Source: Bacteroidales bacterium (GTDB lineage Bacteria; Bacteroidota; Bacteroidia; Bacteroidales; PXBB01). Taken from it: DNA of 64,000 nucleotides. The stretch lies in contig JAQVVM010000005.1 of the NCBI GenBank assembly GCA_028698995.1, positions 45,204 through 109,203 of the forward strand, read 5' to 3'. Under the pieces are notes generated by a model. The model was not told the DNA's origin and did not search any database. It worked only from the letters and a program-made list of their open reading frames with translations. Position 1 is the stretch's first letter. Every line of letters begins with the position of its first letter. A program made the translations under genes and the position numbers. Positions 1-8,538 of this stretch are shown here, one piece after another.

Positions 1-1
1 A

Positions 2-271
2 GATGAGATAGAATATTTTGACATGGATGCTTCTAAAATAAAAGAAGAATCTATTGTAGAACATGGAGAGCCTTTTTTAGTAGATGCTTTGGGGAATGAT
101 TTATCAATAGTAATACTCTCTAAAAGATTGTATAAGTTACCCGATAACTCAAGGAGTATAAAAGCAAAGTTTGTAACCACTATAATAGACGATTGTAGTG
201 CTATTTATGGCACACCATTAAACGGTTATTGGAAAATACCCAGCCAATTCATTAAAAAAATTAAAAAATAG
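2..271 (+). CDS. hypothetical protein, 5' end outside window
   Basis: The first in-window ATG is at 23, but the same frame stays open to base 2 (residues DEIEYFD before that Met). The gene therefore probably begins upstream of the window. At least 82 residues, mixed alpha/beta composition, lysine-rich C-terminus (FIKKIKK). I recognise no family. It is followed by an 80-bp intergenic stretch that carries a dispersed repeat. Confidence 0.6.
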   Translation, partial: DEIEYFDMDASKIKEESIVEHGEPFLVDALGNDLSIVILSKRLYKLPDNSRSIKAKFVTTIIDDCSAIYGTPLNGYWKIPSQFIKKIKK

Positions 272-310
272 AAGTTGAATATTGAAGACTGATAACTGAG
301 TATTAGATAT

Positions 311-335
311 TGCGTCTTAGCGTCTTTGCGAGAAA
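311..335 (+). repeat. dispersed intergenic repeat (GCGTCTTAGCGTCTTTGCGAG type)
   Basis: First of a family of ~25-bp repeats lying 10-30 bp before start codons. Other near-identical copies start at about 3038, 17144 (interrupted), 20746, 21562, 34888 (interrupted), 45281, 47381, 47961, 48372 (interrupted), 51097 (truncated), 54674, 55099, 56412, 62043 (partial) and 62440. A reversed copy is at 5422-5438. Almost all stand on the coding strand of the gene that follows. Confidence 0.85.
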
Positions 336-350
336 CAGAAACTAAAAAAA

Positions 351-917
351 ATGAAAAAAAACAACCATAAAACAATAGAACAATTAGGATATACTAGAAA
401 TCAAATAGCAGACATTAGTGATATGTCTGGAATTGATACAGATAATGTATTATGTGTATTATCATTAGCTTCAAAAATAAAAAAACAACCAAAATTAGAT
501 AAATCATTAAACAATTACAGGTTAAAGTTAGCTGAAAAAGTAAAAATAGAAAAAACAGAAATATCACATGGATTACTTCAGTTTTTAACAGATATAGTTT
601 ACGAAACTAAATTGACAGATGTAGAAAGAGCAGAAGTAATTCTTAAAATTAGAGAAATTTTTGAAAAAGGTCTTTATGTAAATAATATAATTACAAGGTA
701 TTTTTTGAATTACCATATCAGGTTCATAAAAGACGAATGGATAAACACTTTAAATACCGAGTTAAACGATATTGCCACCTTATATAAACAAGTAGCCATA
801 AATAGTGCTTCTAAACACGAAAGTCCGGAAATAGTTGCACAAAAAGTAGTAGAAGATTATATTCTTAAATTTAATCCTGATTTAATGAGTATAAAACTCC
901 CTAAGCAAGAACACTAA
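351..917 (+). CDS. hypothetical protein, 188 aa
   Basis: Lysine-rich, predicted mostly helical protein of unknown family, with no signal peptide or membrane segment. It ends 11 bp before the alpha-CTD fusion gene, so the two are probably co-transcribed and may act together. The start is the first ATG after the dispersed repeat and an A-rich leader. The N-terminus (residues 8-40, with the stretch YTRNQIADISDMSGI) could be a helix-turn-helix, but I cannot establish this. Confidence 0.7.
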   Translation: MKKNNHKTIEQLGYTRNQIADISDMSGIDTDNVLCVLSLASKIKKQPKLDKSLNNYRLKLAEKVKIEKTEISHGLLQFLTDIVYETKLTDVERAEVILKIREIFEKGLYVNNIITRYFLNYHIRFIKDEWINTLNTELNDIATLYKQVAINSASKHESPEIVAQKVVEDYILKFNPDLMSIKLPKQEH

Positions 918-928
918 ACAATAAAACC

Positions 929-1753
929 ATGAAAGAACTGATATTAAAAAAACTAAGTCTTACCGAGCGTGGTGCCACATTTATATTAAGCAATAAAGAT
1001 TTATGCAATAGAATAATGAATGAAACTCCAATTGATATTACTAAGTTTGCTAAAAAATATAATTTTTCTACAGGTTTTATAACAAAACTAATAAAAAACG
1101 AATTAATAAGCTGGTTTGCTAATAAGCCATTAAATACAAATGGATGCCGAAAGTTTATTTTTGAAGAAGAAACTATTGAAGTAATAGGAAAAGGGCTGCA
1201 CTACCCAAGTTTTTTCAGTGCAGCAAATAAAACAGTTGATTTATTCCTGCAACTAGCAGAAAAAATACATCCAAACCCTATAGAATTAACATTAATAAAA
1301 GCTGCATTTATAGAAAAAGACAGCTACAAACAAATAGCCGAAACATTAGGAGTTAAAGAACATACTGCGGGAGATTTAGTAAGAAAATCAACAACCAAAA
1401 CCAAGCGATGGATACATAAATTAAATACCACCGAAGAATTAAATAAAAAAATTGCCGAGCAAGAAGTATATTTAAAAAGCCTAAATTATTTAGTAAAACA
1501 AGCCGAACATAAAACAGAAGAAGTGGTTTCTAAATATGAAAATGTAAAAGTTATAGCAGCCAATCTATCCGATTATGATTTATCAATTAGATCATTAAAC
1601 GCTTTAAAAACAGCAGATATAGAAACCGTAGGAGATTTAATACAATATGATATAAAATATTTGGACAGAATAAGAAATTTTGGTAAAAAAACAAAGCAAG
1701 AAATAGTAGAGTTTGTGCATGATTTAGGATTAAAATTTAAAAACGAAGAATAA
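929..1753 (+). CDS. sigma-4-like HTH fused to RNA polymerase alpha C-terminal domain
   Basis: 274 aa. Residues 212-274 match the DNA-binding C-terminal domain of the RNA polymerase alpha subunit: the IRSLNALK block keeps the Arg and Asn equivalent to E. coli R265 and N268, and NFGKK keeps the Gly and Lys of the second DNA-contacting turn (Ser299 is Thr). Residues ~118-160 (SYKQIAETLGVKEHTAGDLV) look like a sigma region 4 or LuxR-type helix-turn-helix, and a coiled-coil linker (~165-205) joins the two. The N-terminal ~100 residues are unknown and may hold another HTH (KFAKKYNFSTGFITKLI). Family knowledge: alpha-CTD binds UP elements and activators. Inference: an element-encoded transcription factor that carries its own UP-element-binding module. 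It follows the 351-917 gene by 11 bp. Confidence 0.8.
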   Translation: MKELILKKLSLTERGATFILSNKDLCNRIMNETPIDITKFAKKYNFSTGFITKLIKNELISWFANKPLNTNGCRKFIFEEETIEVIGKGLHYPSFFSAANKTVDLFLQLAEKIHPNPIELTLIKAAFIEKDSYKQIAETLGVKEHTAGDLVRKSTTKTKRWIHKLNTTEELNKKIAEQEVYLKSLNYLVKQAEHKTEEVVSKYENVKVIAANLSDYDLSIRSLNALKTADIETVGDLIQYDIKYLDRIRNFGKKTKQEIVEFVHDLGLKFKNEE

Positions 1754-1754
1754 A

Positions 1755-1786
1755 TTTGGTTAAAAACCAAACAATAATTATATTTG
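1755..1786 (+). promoter_or_regulatory. Bacteroidota-type promoter with palindromic operator
   Basis: TTTG at 1755-1758 and TATATTTG at 1779-1786 with a 20-bp spacer, the Bacteroidota sigma-ABfr arrangement. The -33 box lies inside a palindrome (TTTGGTTAAAAACCAAA) whose sequence recurs at the -33 of the promoter at 31079-31110. It would drive the two small membrane protein genes downstream. Confidence 0.7.
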
Positions 1787-1817
1787 TACTTTGTTAACAA
1801 CCTCATAAACTAACTTC

Positions 1818-2036
1818 ATGAAACCAACCCACCTTTTTACCACAAACCTTGGTAGATATTTACTATCAGCAATATTATTAATCTCCGGAGTATTTTCGCA
1901 ATACAGTACCATAGATTTTTTAGCAACCGAGTGTGTAATTTTTGAAATAACCCCAATATTAGGAGTAATATTAATGATAGGGCAATTTATTTATCATGTT
2001 ATTTCTGCTATTGCAACAAATATAAGGAACTCATAA
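1818..2036 (+). CDS. small two-pass membrane protein
   Basis: 72 aa with hydrophobic segments at about 12-27 and 46-66. No recognised family. It is the first gene after a clear promoter. Size and topology would suit a holin or a membrane regulator, but nothing in the sequence decides this. Confidence 0.6.
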   Translation: MKPTHLFTTNLGRYLLSAILLISGVFSQYSTIDFLATECVIFEITPILGVILMIGQFIYHVISAIATNIRNS

Positions 2037-2082
2037 GTGTTTTTACCTAAACTTATAACCTCATAAACCATAAACTAATTAT

Positions 2083-2493
2083 ATGTTTTTATCATTATTT
2101 TTCTTCATTTTAGCAGCCGTTTGTAATGCCTTAATGGATAAAATTCAATTCCATTGGTACAAATTTAGATGGAAAGACAAGCTAAATCCACAATATTGGA
2201 ATCCGGCAATTAGTTGGAAAAATAAATACATTGATAACAATCCTATAAAAGGATTAAAATATAAAGGAGTTTTTGGGTTTTTAGCCAATTTTTTAGATGC
2301 TTGGCACCTCTTTAAAATGATAATGATAATTTCCTTTGCATTGTGTGCAATATGCTTCCCCGTAGCATTCAAGTTTTGTATTTTTAGCAGCTATTGGCTA
2401 AACGGATTACTCTGGCTAATAATATTAGGGGCAGCATGGAATATTCCTTTTAATTATTGCTTTCATAAAGTATTCAACAAAAAAACAGTATAA
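2083..2493 (+). CDS. membrane protein of unknown function
   Basis: 136 aa. N-terminal hydrophobic anchor (1-17), a polar, aromatic middle with three NP/W motifs (residues ~34-50), and two closely spaced hydrophobic segments between 76 and 124. Resembles phage-encoded integral membrane proteins of unknown role. Same transcription direction as 1818-2036, 46 bp downstream. Confidence 0.6.
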   Translation: MFLSLFFFILAAVCNALMDKIQFHWYKFRWKDKLNPQYWNPAISWKNKYIDNNPIKGLKYKGVFGFLANFLDAWHLFKMIMIISFALCAICFPVAFKFCIFSSYWLNGLLWLIILGAAWNIPFNYCFHKVFNKKTV

Positions 2494-2574
2494 ACTAAAA
2501 AAGTGAATAGTGAATGGTGAATGGTGAATTGTCAAATTTCACTTTCATTAATATATAAACTAAAAACTAAAAAA

Positions 2575-3033
2575 ATGAGTTACGACAGTAAAGCAGACAC
2601 TTTATTACATATTAAAAGAGTAAATCAATTAATGACTGAAGCAGCAAGTGAATTAATTAGACGTGCCAATGTGCATGATGATTCAAAACTTAAAAGTCCG
2701 GAAAAAGAATTATTTGATGAGTTCACACCAAAACTTAAAGATTGTGTGTATGGAAGTGATGAATATAAAGAGTTTTTAAAAGGGTTAAAGGTGGCACTTG
2801 ATCATCATTATAAAAATAATAGCCACCATCCTGAGCATTATGAAAATGGAGTAAATGGATTTGATTTATTTGATTTGATAGAAATGTTTTTTGATTGGAA
2901 AGCAGCAACAGAAAGAACTAAAGATGGCAACATTATAAAGTCTATTGAAATAAACAAAGAAAGGTTTAAATTATCTGACCAACTTTGTGATATTATGAAA
3001 AATACAGCAATTCGTTTAGGATATAATCAATAA
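2575..3033 (+). CDS. DUF5662-like protein
   Basis: 152 aa starting at MSYDS. An upstream in-frame ATG at 2521 exists, but the 18 residues it adds are encoded by a GTGAATGGTGAAT tract typical of intergenic sequence here, so I prefer 2575. The pattern HxxxV..., NVHDDSKL, DHHYKNNSHHPEHY and a C-terminal DWKAATER matches DUF5662, a family common in phages and plasmids. The many conserved His and Asp suggest a metal-binding helical bundle, possibly HD-like. Function unknown. Confidence 0.65.
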   Translation: MSYDSKADTLLHIKRVNQLMTEAASELIRRANVHDDSKLKSPEKELFDEFTPKLKDCVYGSDEYKEFLKGLKVALDHHYKNNSHHPEHYENGVNGFDLFDLIEMFFDWKAATERTKDGNIIKSIEINKERFKLSDQLCDIMKNTAIRLGYNQ

Positions 3034-3096
3034 AAATTGCGTCTTAGCGTCTTTACGAGAACTAAACTCTTAAACTCATAACCTCATAAAATAAAC

Positions 3097-3444
3097 ATGA
3101 AAACATACGTCTCTGGAAAAATATCCGGTATAGAAGAAATAGCACCTTTTTTATTTGCTGAAGCAGAAATTGAGCTAAAAAAACAAGGCTTTAAAGTAGT
3201 AAATCCATTAACCATAAATCACGATCATGATTTAAGTTGGGAAAGCTACATGAAAGAAGACATAAAAGAAATGTGCGATTGCCAAGCGATATACATGTTA
3301 AGCAATTGGTATAATAGCCGTGGAGCTATAATAGAACACGATTTAGCCAAAAAACTAAAGTTTAAAATGATTTACGAAAAAGAACTTACCTTTTTTCAAA
3401 AATTAAAATTAGCTTATATGCGGTTTTTAATAAGAAATTCCTAA
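3097..3444 (+). CDS. DUF4406 / nucleoside 2-deoxyribosyltransferase-like protein
   Basis: 115 aa. The start MKTYVSGKISG, followed by YMKEDIKEMCDCQAIYMLSNWYNSRGAIIEHDLAKKL, is the signature of DUF4406, a Rossmann-like relative of nucleoside 2-deoxyribosyltransferases. Known family role: nucleotide salvage or nucleotide sensing; phage members are not well characterised. The C-terminal 20 residues are basic and hydrophobic. Confidence 0.8.
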   Translation: MKTYVSGKISGIEEIAPFLFAEAEIELKKQGFKVVNPLTINHDHDLSWESYMKEDIKEMCDCQAIYMLSNWYNSRGAIIEHDLAKKLKFKMIYEKELTFFQKLKLAYMRFLIRNS

Positions 3445-3555
3445 TTGGTGTGGGGTTAAAGTATTCCATGGCTAGTGGACAAGTACCACAACCGTAAGTG
3501 CCTAAAACTTACCATGCCCCGATACGGTCAGGAATACGCCAATTAGGATTTTTTT
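3440..3555 (+). ncRNA. structured RNA with possible pseudoknot, ends in T-tract
   Basis: An outer 11-bp helix (3440-3450 with 3537-3547) encloses a 7-bp helix (3461-3467 with 3531-3537, competing for one base), a GTGG/CCAC hairpin (3475-3489), a CCGTA/TACGG helix (3492-3496 with 3523-3527), and the alternative 6-bp helix GTAAGT/ACTTAC (3494-3512). GGGG at 3452-3455 could pair with CCCC at 3517-3520, making a pseudoknot. Eight Ts follow, as in an intrinsic terminator. The outer helix overlaps the stop codon of the preceding gene, so it may be that gene's 3' UTR. I could not match it to a known ribozyme or riboswitch class. Confidence 0.55.
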
Positions 3556-3557
3556 TG

Positions 3558-3692
3558 TACCTTTGTAAAACAATATGAAGTAATTAATTTACTTTTTTCC
3601 CCTAAGATGGGAATTCTTAGGCCCGACATTCTATATGAGTGTTTAGAATGCAAAAAAGAGGCAGCAACTTTAAGTTAACTGCCTCTTTTATT
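3558..3692 (+). ncRNA. candidate small RNA with own promoter and terminator
   Basis: A perfect -7 box TACCTTTG (3558-3565) is followed by a 7-bp hairpin CCTAAGA/TCTTAGG (3600-3621) and an intrinsic terminator AAAGAGGCAG/CTGCCTCTTT with T-run (about 3655-3690). No start codon gives a convincing protein, so I read this as a ~120-nt RNA. Confidence 0.5.
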
Positions 3693-3771
3693 TTGCTATT
3701 GATCACAAGTTTCGACACCACAAATATACTAAAAAAGTTTAATTATAAAGTAATATTTACTTATTTTTGTA

Positions 3772-3852
3772 AAACAATAACACCCAAAAGTGTTCCCTCC
3801 CTCAAATTTTATTTTGAGTAATCCCTTAGTTGAAAAACTAGGGGATTTATTT
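3772..3852 (+). ncRNA. candidate small RNA with own promoter and terminator
   Basis: -7 box TATTTTTG at 3772-3779, a CAAATTTT/hairpin element, then the terminator AATCCCTTAGTT/AACTAGGGGATT with T-rich tail (3820-3852). A further hairpin GAGCCTAC/GTAGGCTC (3865-3891) follows. The rest of 3892-4044 holds no gene I can support. Confidence 0.4.
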
Positions 3853-4044
3853 TATAAAACAGAAGAGCCTACACAATAAATTGGTAGGCTCAACACTCAA
3901 GCAGCACTTACATATTTTATTACTGGCTAATGAGCATGGGGTTAAATAAAAAGGCTTCATTCGACAAGATACTGCAAATATAATAATAAAAAACACATTC
4001 GTGCATTCGTGGCAAATTTTTCACCATTCACTATTCACAACTCA

Positions 4045-5391
4045 CTACTCATAATACCCCAACAAATGGCAAATAACATCCACCGTCCAACCGTTCCCAA
4101 GCATTTTATACATTTGTGTTTCACTTACTATTTTTTCTCCATTTTCATCAAATAAATAGTCATCATCTACAGTTTGCAGCCTGCAACATTCAATAGGGGT
4201 TAATCTTCTTATTTTTCCATAAAGAGAATGGTTATCTTTTATAGCATGTGTTCCACTACTCATTTGGGCCATTAATGCTGGTGAAATTCCCTCTGGACTA
4301 TAAACCCTATTTTGTTGAAAAGGCTGACATCCATTACTCTCTTTACTTTCGTTTAATTGAATAACTTTTTGCCTCCCAGGTTTAATATCTAAAGCACCAC
4401 TTTTCCCATCCTCAAAATAAGCACGGTTGTCTTGTTCATAACCACTACCAAAAAGTATATAATTATCTTTTTGCACACTAGTAAGGGTATTGGTTTTACC
4501 ATCATTCCTACATTCTAATTGTTGTGTATTTTTAGTTTTAGAGTTAGCATCTTCAGTTGGTCTGCCTCGTTGGGCTACAATATAAGTATCATCAACACCC
4601 ATTTTATGATACCTAGAAGTTAAACAGTTTGATTTATCATTTTCATCTTTTGGTTTAAACTCAAATCCATTTCCTCTTTCTTTATGAACTTCATTATGAT
4701 TAACAAATCCAGATAACATCTTATCACTTAAAAAATACTTTTCATCTACTTCTTTTTGTAAAATATCTTTAAGTAAAATACCTTTATCTTTAGGTTGTTT
4801 TATTATGTGTTTCATTTCTCCAAAAAAACCATCGGGAGCCATTCCCATGTTTGTCCAATATAAACGTTTTCGGTTTTGTGCAGAAACTTTGCTACTATTT
4901 ATTAAAATAGGATGTACTCCAATAGCTTTTGTTAAAATGCTTTCCCACTTTTTGCCCATTACCACGTTTTCTAACAAAAACTTTACATTGGGGTTTGTTT
5001 CCCTAATTTCGGTAAGTATTCGCATGTATTCCCAAAACAAATAACTTTGCCCTTCAAACTCAAAACCTTCTTTTTTTAATTTAAGGTATTCTTCTAAGGT
5101 TAGTATTTCGGTATTACAGGAAGTTGTCATTCCTTTACGTTTACCGGCAAAAGAAAAACTTTGGCAAGGGGATCCTCCAGCTAATAAATCTATTTTTGGC
5201 AAAGTAGAAACATCTATATCTACCACACTGCCCAATTGTATGGTGTTAGGGTAGTTTGCCTGCGTAACCTTTATAGCATGTTTATCTATTTCGGAGGCAA
5301 AATACTTTCCGTAAGTTATTTTATTACGATTAATGGCTTGTTGTAAGCAGCTCATTCCGTCAAAAAGGCTTAGTATGTTTTCAATGTGCAT
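4045..5391 (-). CDS. DNA (cytosine-5) methyltransferase
   Basis: 448 aa. Motif I LSLFDGMSCLQQA (residues 8-20), motif IV GGSPCQSFSFAG with catalytic Cys76, motif VI LLENVV (~140), motif VIII QNRKRLYW, then a variable target-recognition region (~225-390) and motifs IX/X ending in MLGNGWTVDVI. All catalytic motifs are intact and the length is normal for the family. The enzyme transfers methyl from AdoMet to C5 of cytosine. No restriction endonuclease lies next to it, so it is probably an orphan methylase protecting the element's DNA. Last gene of the minus-strand block. Confidence 0.93.
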   Translation of the reverse strand: MHIENILSLFDGMSCLQQAINRNKITYGKYFASEIDKHAIKVTQANYPNTIQLGSVVDIDVSTLPKIDLLAGGSPCQSFSFAGKRKGMTTSCNTEILTLEEYLKLKKEGFEFEGQSYLFWEYMRILTEIRETNPNVKFLLENVVMGKKWESILTKAIGVHPILINSSKVSAQNRKRLYWTNMGMAPDGFFGEMKHIIKQPKDKGILLKDILQKEVDEKYFLSDKMLSGFVNHNEVHKERGNGFEFKPKDENDKSNCLTSRYHKMGVDDTYIVAQRGRPTEDANSKTKNTQQLECRNDGKTNTLTSVQKDNYILFGSGYEQDNRAYFEDGKSGALDIKPGRQKVIQLNESKESNGCQPFQQNRVYSPEGISPALMAQMSSGTHAIKDNHSLYGKIRRLTPIECCRLQTVDDDYLFDENGEKIVSETQMYKMLGNGWTVDVICHLLGYYE

Positions 5392-5459
5392 GATTAGTTT
5401 AAGAGTTTATGGGGTTATTTTTACCGCAAAGACGCAAATTTTTTGATTTAGTATCACAA

Positions 5460-5750
5460 CTACATCCCTTTGGGAGGGTTGGGGTGGGAATTCAGCCAAT
5501 CTCTTAATTCTTGTTGCATTTCCGGAGAGAAAATAGTACTATCAAATGCACCAAATTTACTTTTATAACCCAAGATATATTTTATGGAATACCACAATCT
5601 TTTAAAAAAATTACGGTGTGTAATTAAATGCGGTTCGGCATACAATTCCTTATCATCAGGATCATACCAAAAAGCTATTTGGTGTTCCAAACTATTACAA
5701 TCGCATACAAAAATTTTTCGTTCTAATTGTTGTTTGTTGTTTAGTATCAT
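5460..5750 (-). CDS. hypothetical protein, 96 aa
   Basis: Begins MILNNKQQLERKIFVCDCNSLEHQ, has a basic amphipathic centre (FFKRLWYSIKYILGYKSKFG) and ends SHPNPPKGM. Family unknown. It lies 12 bp downstream of the YopX gene on the same strand and is presumably in its operon. Confidence 0.6.
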   Translation of the reverse strand: MILNNKQQLERKIFVCDCNSLEHQIAFWYDPDDKELYAEPHLITHRNFFKRLWYSIKYILGYKSKFGAFDSTIFSPEMQQELRDWLNSHPNPPKGM

Positions 5751-5762
5751 AAATTATTATTT

Positions 5763-6176
5763 TTAAGGTTTGGGTTTCACATCCTCATCAACATGTCCGG
5801 TAATTTCATACTCATATTGTTTTAATTCATCAGCTAAAAGACACCCTAAACTTTTATCTTTCTTAAAACTATTATCCAACATCCAAGCTCCTTTTTCTTT
5901 ACACCAATAAACTTGCTGTTTAGATTGTATTTCCCCCTTATCTGTTTCTATCCAATCACTTAAAATATCTCCATCATATATTTCGATTCCGTTCTTATCT
6001 TTAAAACCGGTAAACATTCGAGGAGTAGTACTTCCCATATAAACACAGCCATCGGTTGAGGGAAAAAACATTCCATAAGTTCCTTTGTCATCATTACCAC
6101 AAGTAAGTGTTGGTGAATAAAAGTATTTAAACTTATTCACTCCCTTCCAAAAAGCTCTAAATTTTAATTCTTCCAT
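5763..6176 (-). CDS. YopX family protein
   Basis: 137 aa with the family hallmarks ELKFRAFWKG at the N-terminus, MFTGFKDKNGIEIYDGDIL in the middle and YEITGHVDED at the C-terminus. YopX proteins are beta-rich phage and plasmid proteins of unknown function. The stop codon lies two bases before the start-side neighbour 6179-6532, indicating one transcript. Confidence 0.9.
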   Translation of the reverse strand: MEELKFRAFWKGVNKFKYFYSPTLTCGNDDKGTYGMFFPSTDGCVYMGSTTPRMFTGFKDKNGIEIYDGDILSDWIETDKGEIQSKQQVYWCKEKGAWMLDNSFKKDKSLGCLLADELKQYEYEITGHVDEDVKPKP

Positions 6177-6178
6177 TG

Positions 6179-6532
6179 TTATTTCGTTTTATTATGAATA
6201 TAATTTACCAATAAATCAGGGTAATTTTTTTCTAGTTGTTTTATTTTAGAATTAAATTTCTCTGCTCTCCTAACCATTATATTAAAATGAGTAGGTGTGT
6301 CAATGCAAAAAAGAGATAATCCTTCTACTGTTCCGGTAATAACAATTCTACAAGCATCCATTAACTCGCTTAAACGCCCAGAAACTGTTTTTTCGGGTAA
6401 ATTTAGTGATTTGCAAATTTCAAAAATATTGGTATTAGGATTTTCCTTTATAAGATTATAAATCTTTTCTCTAATAGTCAATTTTATTGGCTTAATTTTT
6501 TCGTGTGCTGCTGCACTAGCTTTTGTTTGCAT
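6179..6532 (-). CDS. winged-helix DNA-binding protein
   Basis: 117 aa. Residues ~18-75 form a winged-helix pattern (REKIYNLIKENPNTNIFEI, recognition helix SLNLPEKTVSGRLSELM, wing GTVEGL). The C-terminal ~40 residues form a basic helix. A likely small transcriptional regulator or replication accessory protein within the minus-strand phage-type operon. Confidence 0.65.
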   Translation of the reverse strand: MQTKASAAAHEKIKPIKLTIREKIYNLIKENPNTNIFEICKSLNLPEKTVSGRLSELMDACRIVITGTVEGLSLFCIDTPTHFNIMVRRAEKFNSKIKQLEKNYPDLLVNYIHNKTK

Positions 6533-6567
6533 ATTTTTTTAGTTTTTAGTTTTAAAATTAGTTATAT

Positions 6568-8028
6568 TTATAAATCCGGCAATGAAAAGCCTTTTAGTTT
6601 CCCATAAGTTTGGTTAAGCAAATGCCATACTTTTTCATCTTTAAACTTTAGGTGCATAGTGCCTTTTTTAAATACTTTAAACTCAAAAAAGCCCCATTCG
6701 TACCATTTATTCGGTTCAAATTGGTCGTAATAAAGTATATTATCATTATAACCTGTTTTGGAATTGTTAGCAACTCTTAGTCCATTTTTAGTTAGATAAT
6801 ATCCGTGATTATCTTTGTCACAAGAAGCATATTGTATATTGGGGATACAATCATAATTTTCGCCAACCAAATTACAAATAACTTTTGTTAAATCTAATAA
6901 TTTATCAAAATTACTATTATAGGTTTTTATACTAATTCCTGATCGGTAACTAGGTTCTGTACACCAACCAACAATAAACTTTTTGTTAAGCATATAGCCA
7001 CTATTAGTTTTCCAACCTTCTATATTATACCTGTTTTCGTGCGTATGTTTGGTAAAATTATCAATAGCTTCTTCTAAGGCTCTGTTGTAGGTATTTTGCC
7101 TTGTCCCCACAATAATATCAAACATTTTATATACGTTTTTCATGGTAAAAGGAATGTTTTGCTGCTCTTCTACAAACTTATTAATATCTTTCATTACTCC
7201 TGAAGTAACGTATTTTGCCATATTCATTTTATCAAAGATATATTTCCAAGATATTTTTTGTAGATGTTTAGAAAACTCTTCTTTAGTGGTTATTTTATTA
7301 TCATAACCTACCGTAAAAGAAAAACCTCCCAAACCAAGTTCTGAAGTAATATAAGTCAACTCGTTTCTTGCTGCATCTAATTTATCGAAAACTCTAATAG
7401 CACCAACATACCTATTAACCAAGGCTCTAACTTCATTAAAAGCCATTATACCATTTTCTTGCAGCTCGTCTTCATCTTCATCAAAAAAGAAGCCTTCAAA
7501 CTTGCTTTCATCATTAATAACGGGTTTATATAGTTTTATCAACCCAATTTCAACCCCTGTCTTTCTTTCACTATTAGTAGAAAAGCAATCTCCTAAATTA
7601 GAAGTGATACCATAAGTTTGTATAATAGCGTTTAGTTCTCTTCTATTGTTATAATAAGGATTACTAATAGTTTCATAGTTGCATAAAGCAATAATTTCAC
7701 AACCCTCTGGAGCAACATTCCAAGCATGTAAAATATGCTTATCGGCATTGCTAAATGGAGGGTTCATTACTATTAAATCAATGTGGCTTATTTGCTCTGG
7801 CGTGCAATCAAAAAAATCGTATCCTAGCATAATACATTTAGTAGCTACTATTTTGTTTAAATCAGGATGTTTTTCAAATGCAATTACCTGTTTTGCTTGG
7901 TTGGCAATAAGATAATCTACCATATCTCCCTTGCCAGCAGATGGCTCCAATACTATTTTATTAGTACAATCTATTTGCATTAAATCTAATACATGTGTAG
8001 GTGTCGGGTAAAATTCTTTATCGAACAT
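6568..8028 (-). CDS. adenine-specific DNA methyltransferase with DUF4942 domain
   Basis: 486 aa. N-terminal class I SAM-dependent fold: motif I VLEPSAGKGD (~27-35) and the N6-adenine catalytic motif NPPF (89-92). A D/E-rich hinge follows at ~183-190, then a C-terminal domain (~200-486) matching DUF4942, which commonly accompanies phage and plasmid adenine methylases. Predicted to methylate N6 of adenine. The role of the DUF4942 half is unknown, possibly target recognition. Second methyltransferase of this minus-strand block. Confidence 0.85.
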   Translation of the reverse strand: MFDKEFYPTPTHVLDLMQIDCTNKIVLEPSAGKGDMVDYLIANQAKQVIAFEKHPDLNKIVATKCIMLGYDFFDCTPEQISHIDLIVMNPPFSNADKHILHAWNVAPEGCEIIALCNYETISNPYYNNRRELNAIIQTYGITSNLGDCFSTNSERKTGVEIGLIKLYKPVINDESKFEGFFFDEDEDELQENGIMAFNEVRALVNRYVGAIRVFDKLDAARNELTYITSELGLGGFSFTVGYDNKITTKEEFSKHLQKISWKYIFDKMNMAKYVTSGVMKDINKFVEEQQNIPFTMKNVYKMFDIIVGTRQNTYNRALEEAIDNFTKHTHENRYNIEGWKTNSGYMLNKKFIVGWCTEPSYRSGISIKTYNSNFDKLLDLTKVICNLVGENYDCIPNIQYASCDKDNHGYYLTKNGLRVANNSKTGYNDNILYYDQFEPNKWYEWGFFEFKVFKKGTMHLKFKDEKVWHLLNQTYGKLKGFSLPDL

Positions 8029-8040
8029 AATAGTATAGTA

Positions 8041-8538
8041 TTATTTATGTAACTTACCGCCACTTAATTCGCACAAAAATTGCTGCACCAATTCTAATTC
8101 AGGGTTACGAAAAGCATGACTCAAAAAATCTACTGGATTTTGATAATGGTAATCATTCGCTTTAATATGGATTTTACAAGCATCTTCAGTAAGAAAAGCA
8201 TTAGAATATATTTCCTGATTACGATAGTAAACAGATACATATCCGGCATCTTTCATAAACTCATCTAATTCATCATCTGTGAGTGTTTCTGGAATAACCA
8301 AGCCGTCATTTAAAAGCGACTCTATCATATCTTCTCGGTTTGGCTCTATTTCATCACCATCTTTTACCCATACAAAACCATCATTGTCATAATCGGAATC
8401 TATACCATAAATTCTTTTAGTTTCCATTACCTGAAAAAAATAAGGCATTGCTGTTCCACGGTGGTTTTGCGTATTCATTTTTTTAGACAATTCCATTAAA
8501 TTATTGTAAAGTTCGTCTGTTAGTTGTATTGTTTTCAT
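8041..8538 (-). CDS. hypothetical acidic protein, 165 aa
   Basis: Starts MKTIQLTDELYNNLMELSKKM, a short RHH-like beginning, followed by an acidic centre rich in Asp and Tyr and a C-terminal helix. The phrase SHAFRNPELELVQQFL appears conserved-looking, but I cannot name a family. It overlaps the upstream ATPase gene by four bases (ATGA type), so the pair is translationally coupled. Confidence 0.65.
   Translation of the reverse strand: MKTIQLTDELYNNLMELSKKMNTQNHRGTAMPYFFQVMETKRIYGIDSDYDNDGFVWVKDGDEIEPNREDMIESLLNDGLVIPETLTDDELDEFMKDAGYVSVYYRNQEIYSNAFLTEDACKIHIKANDYHYQNPVDFLSHAFRNPELELVQQFLCELSGGKLHK

Noticed and set aside
3639..3821. ORF of 60 aa
   Set aside because: Runs through an intrinsic terminator and small-RNA hairpins; no protein-like features.
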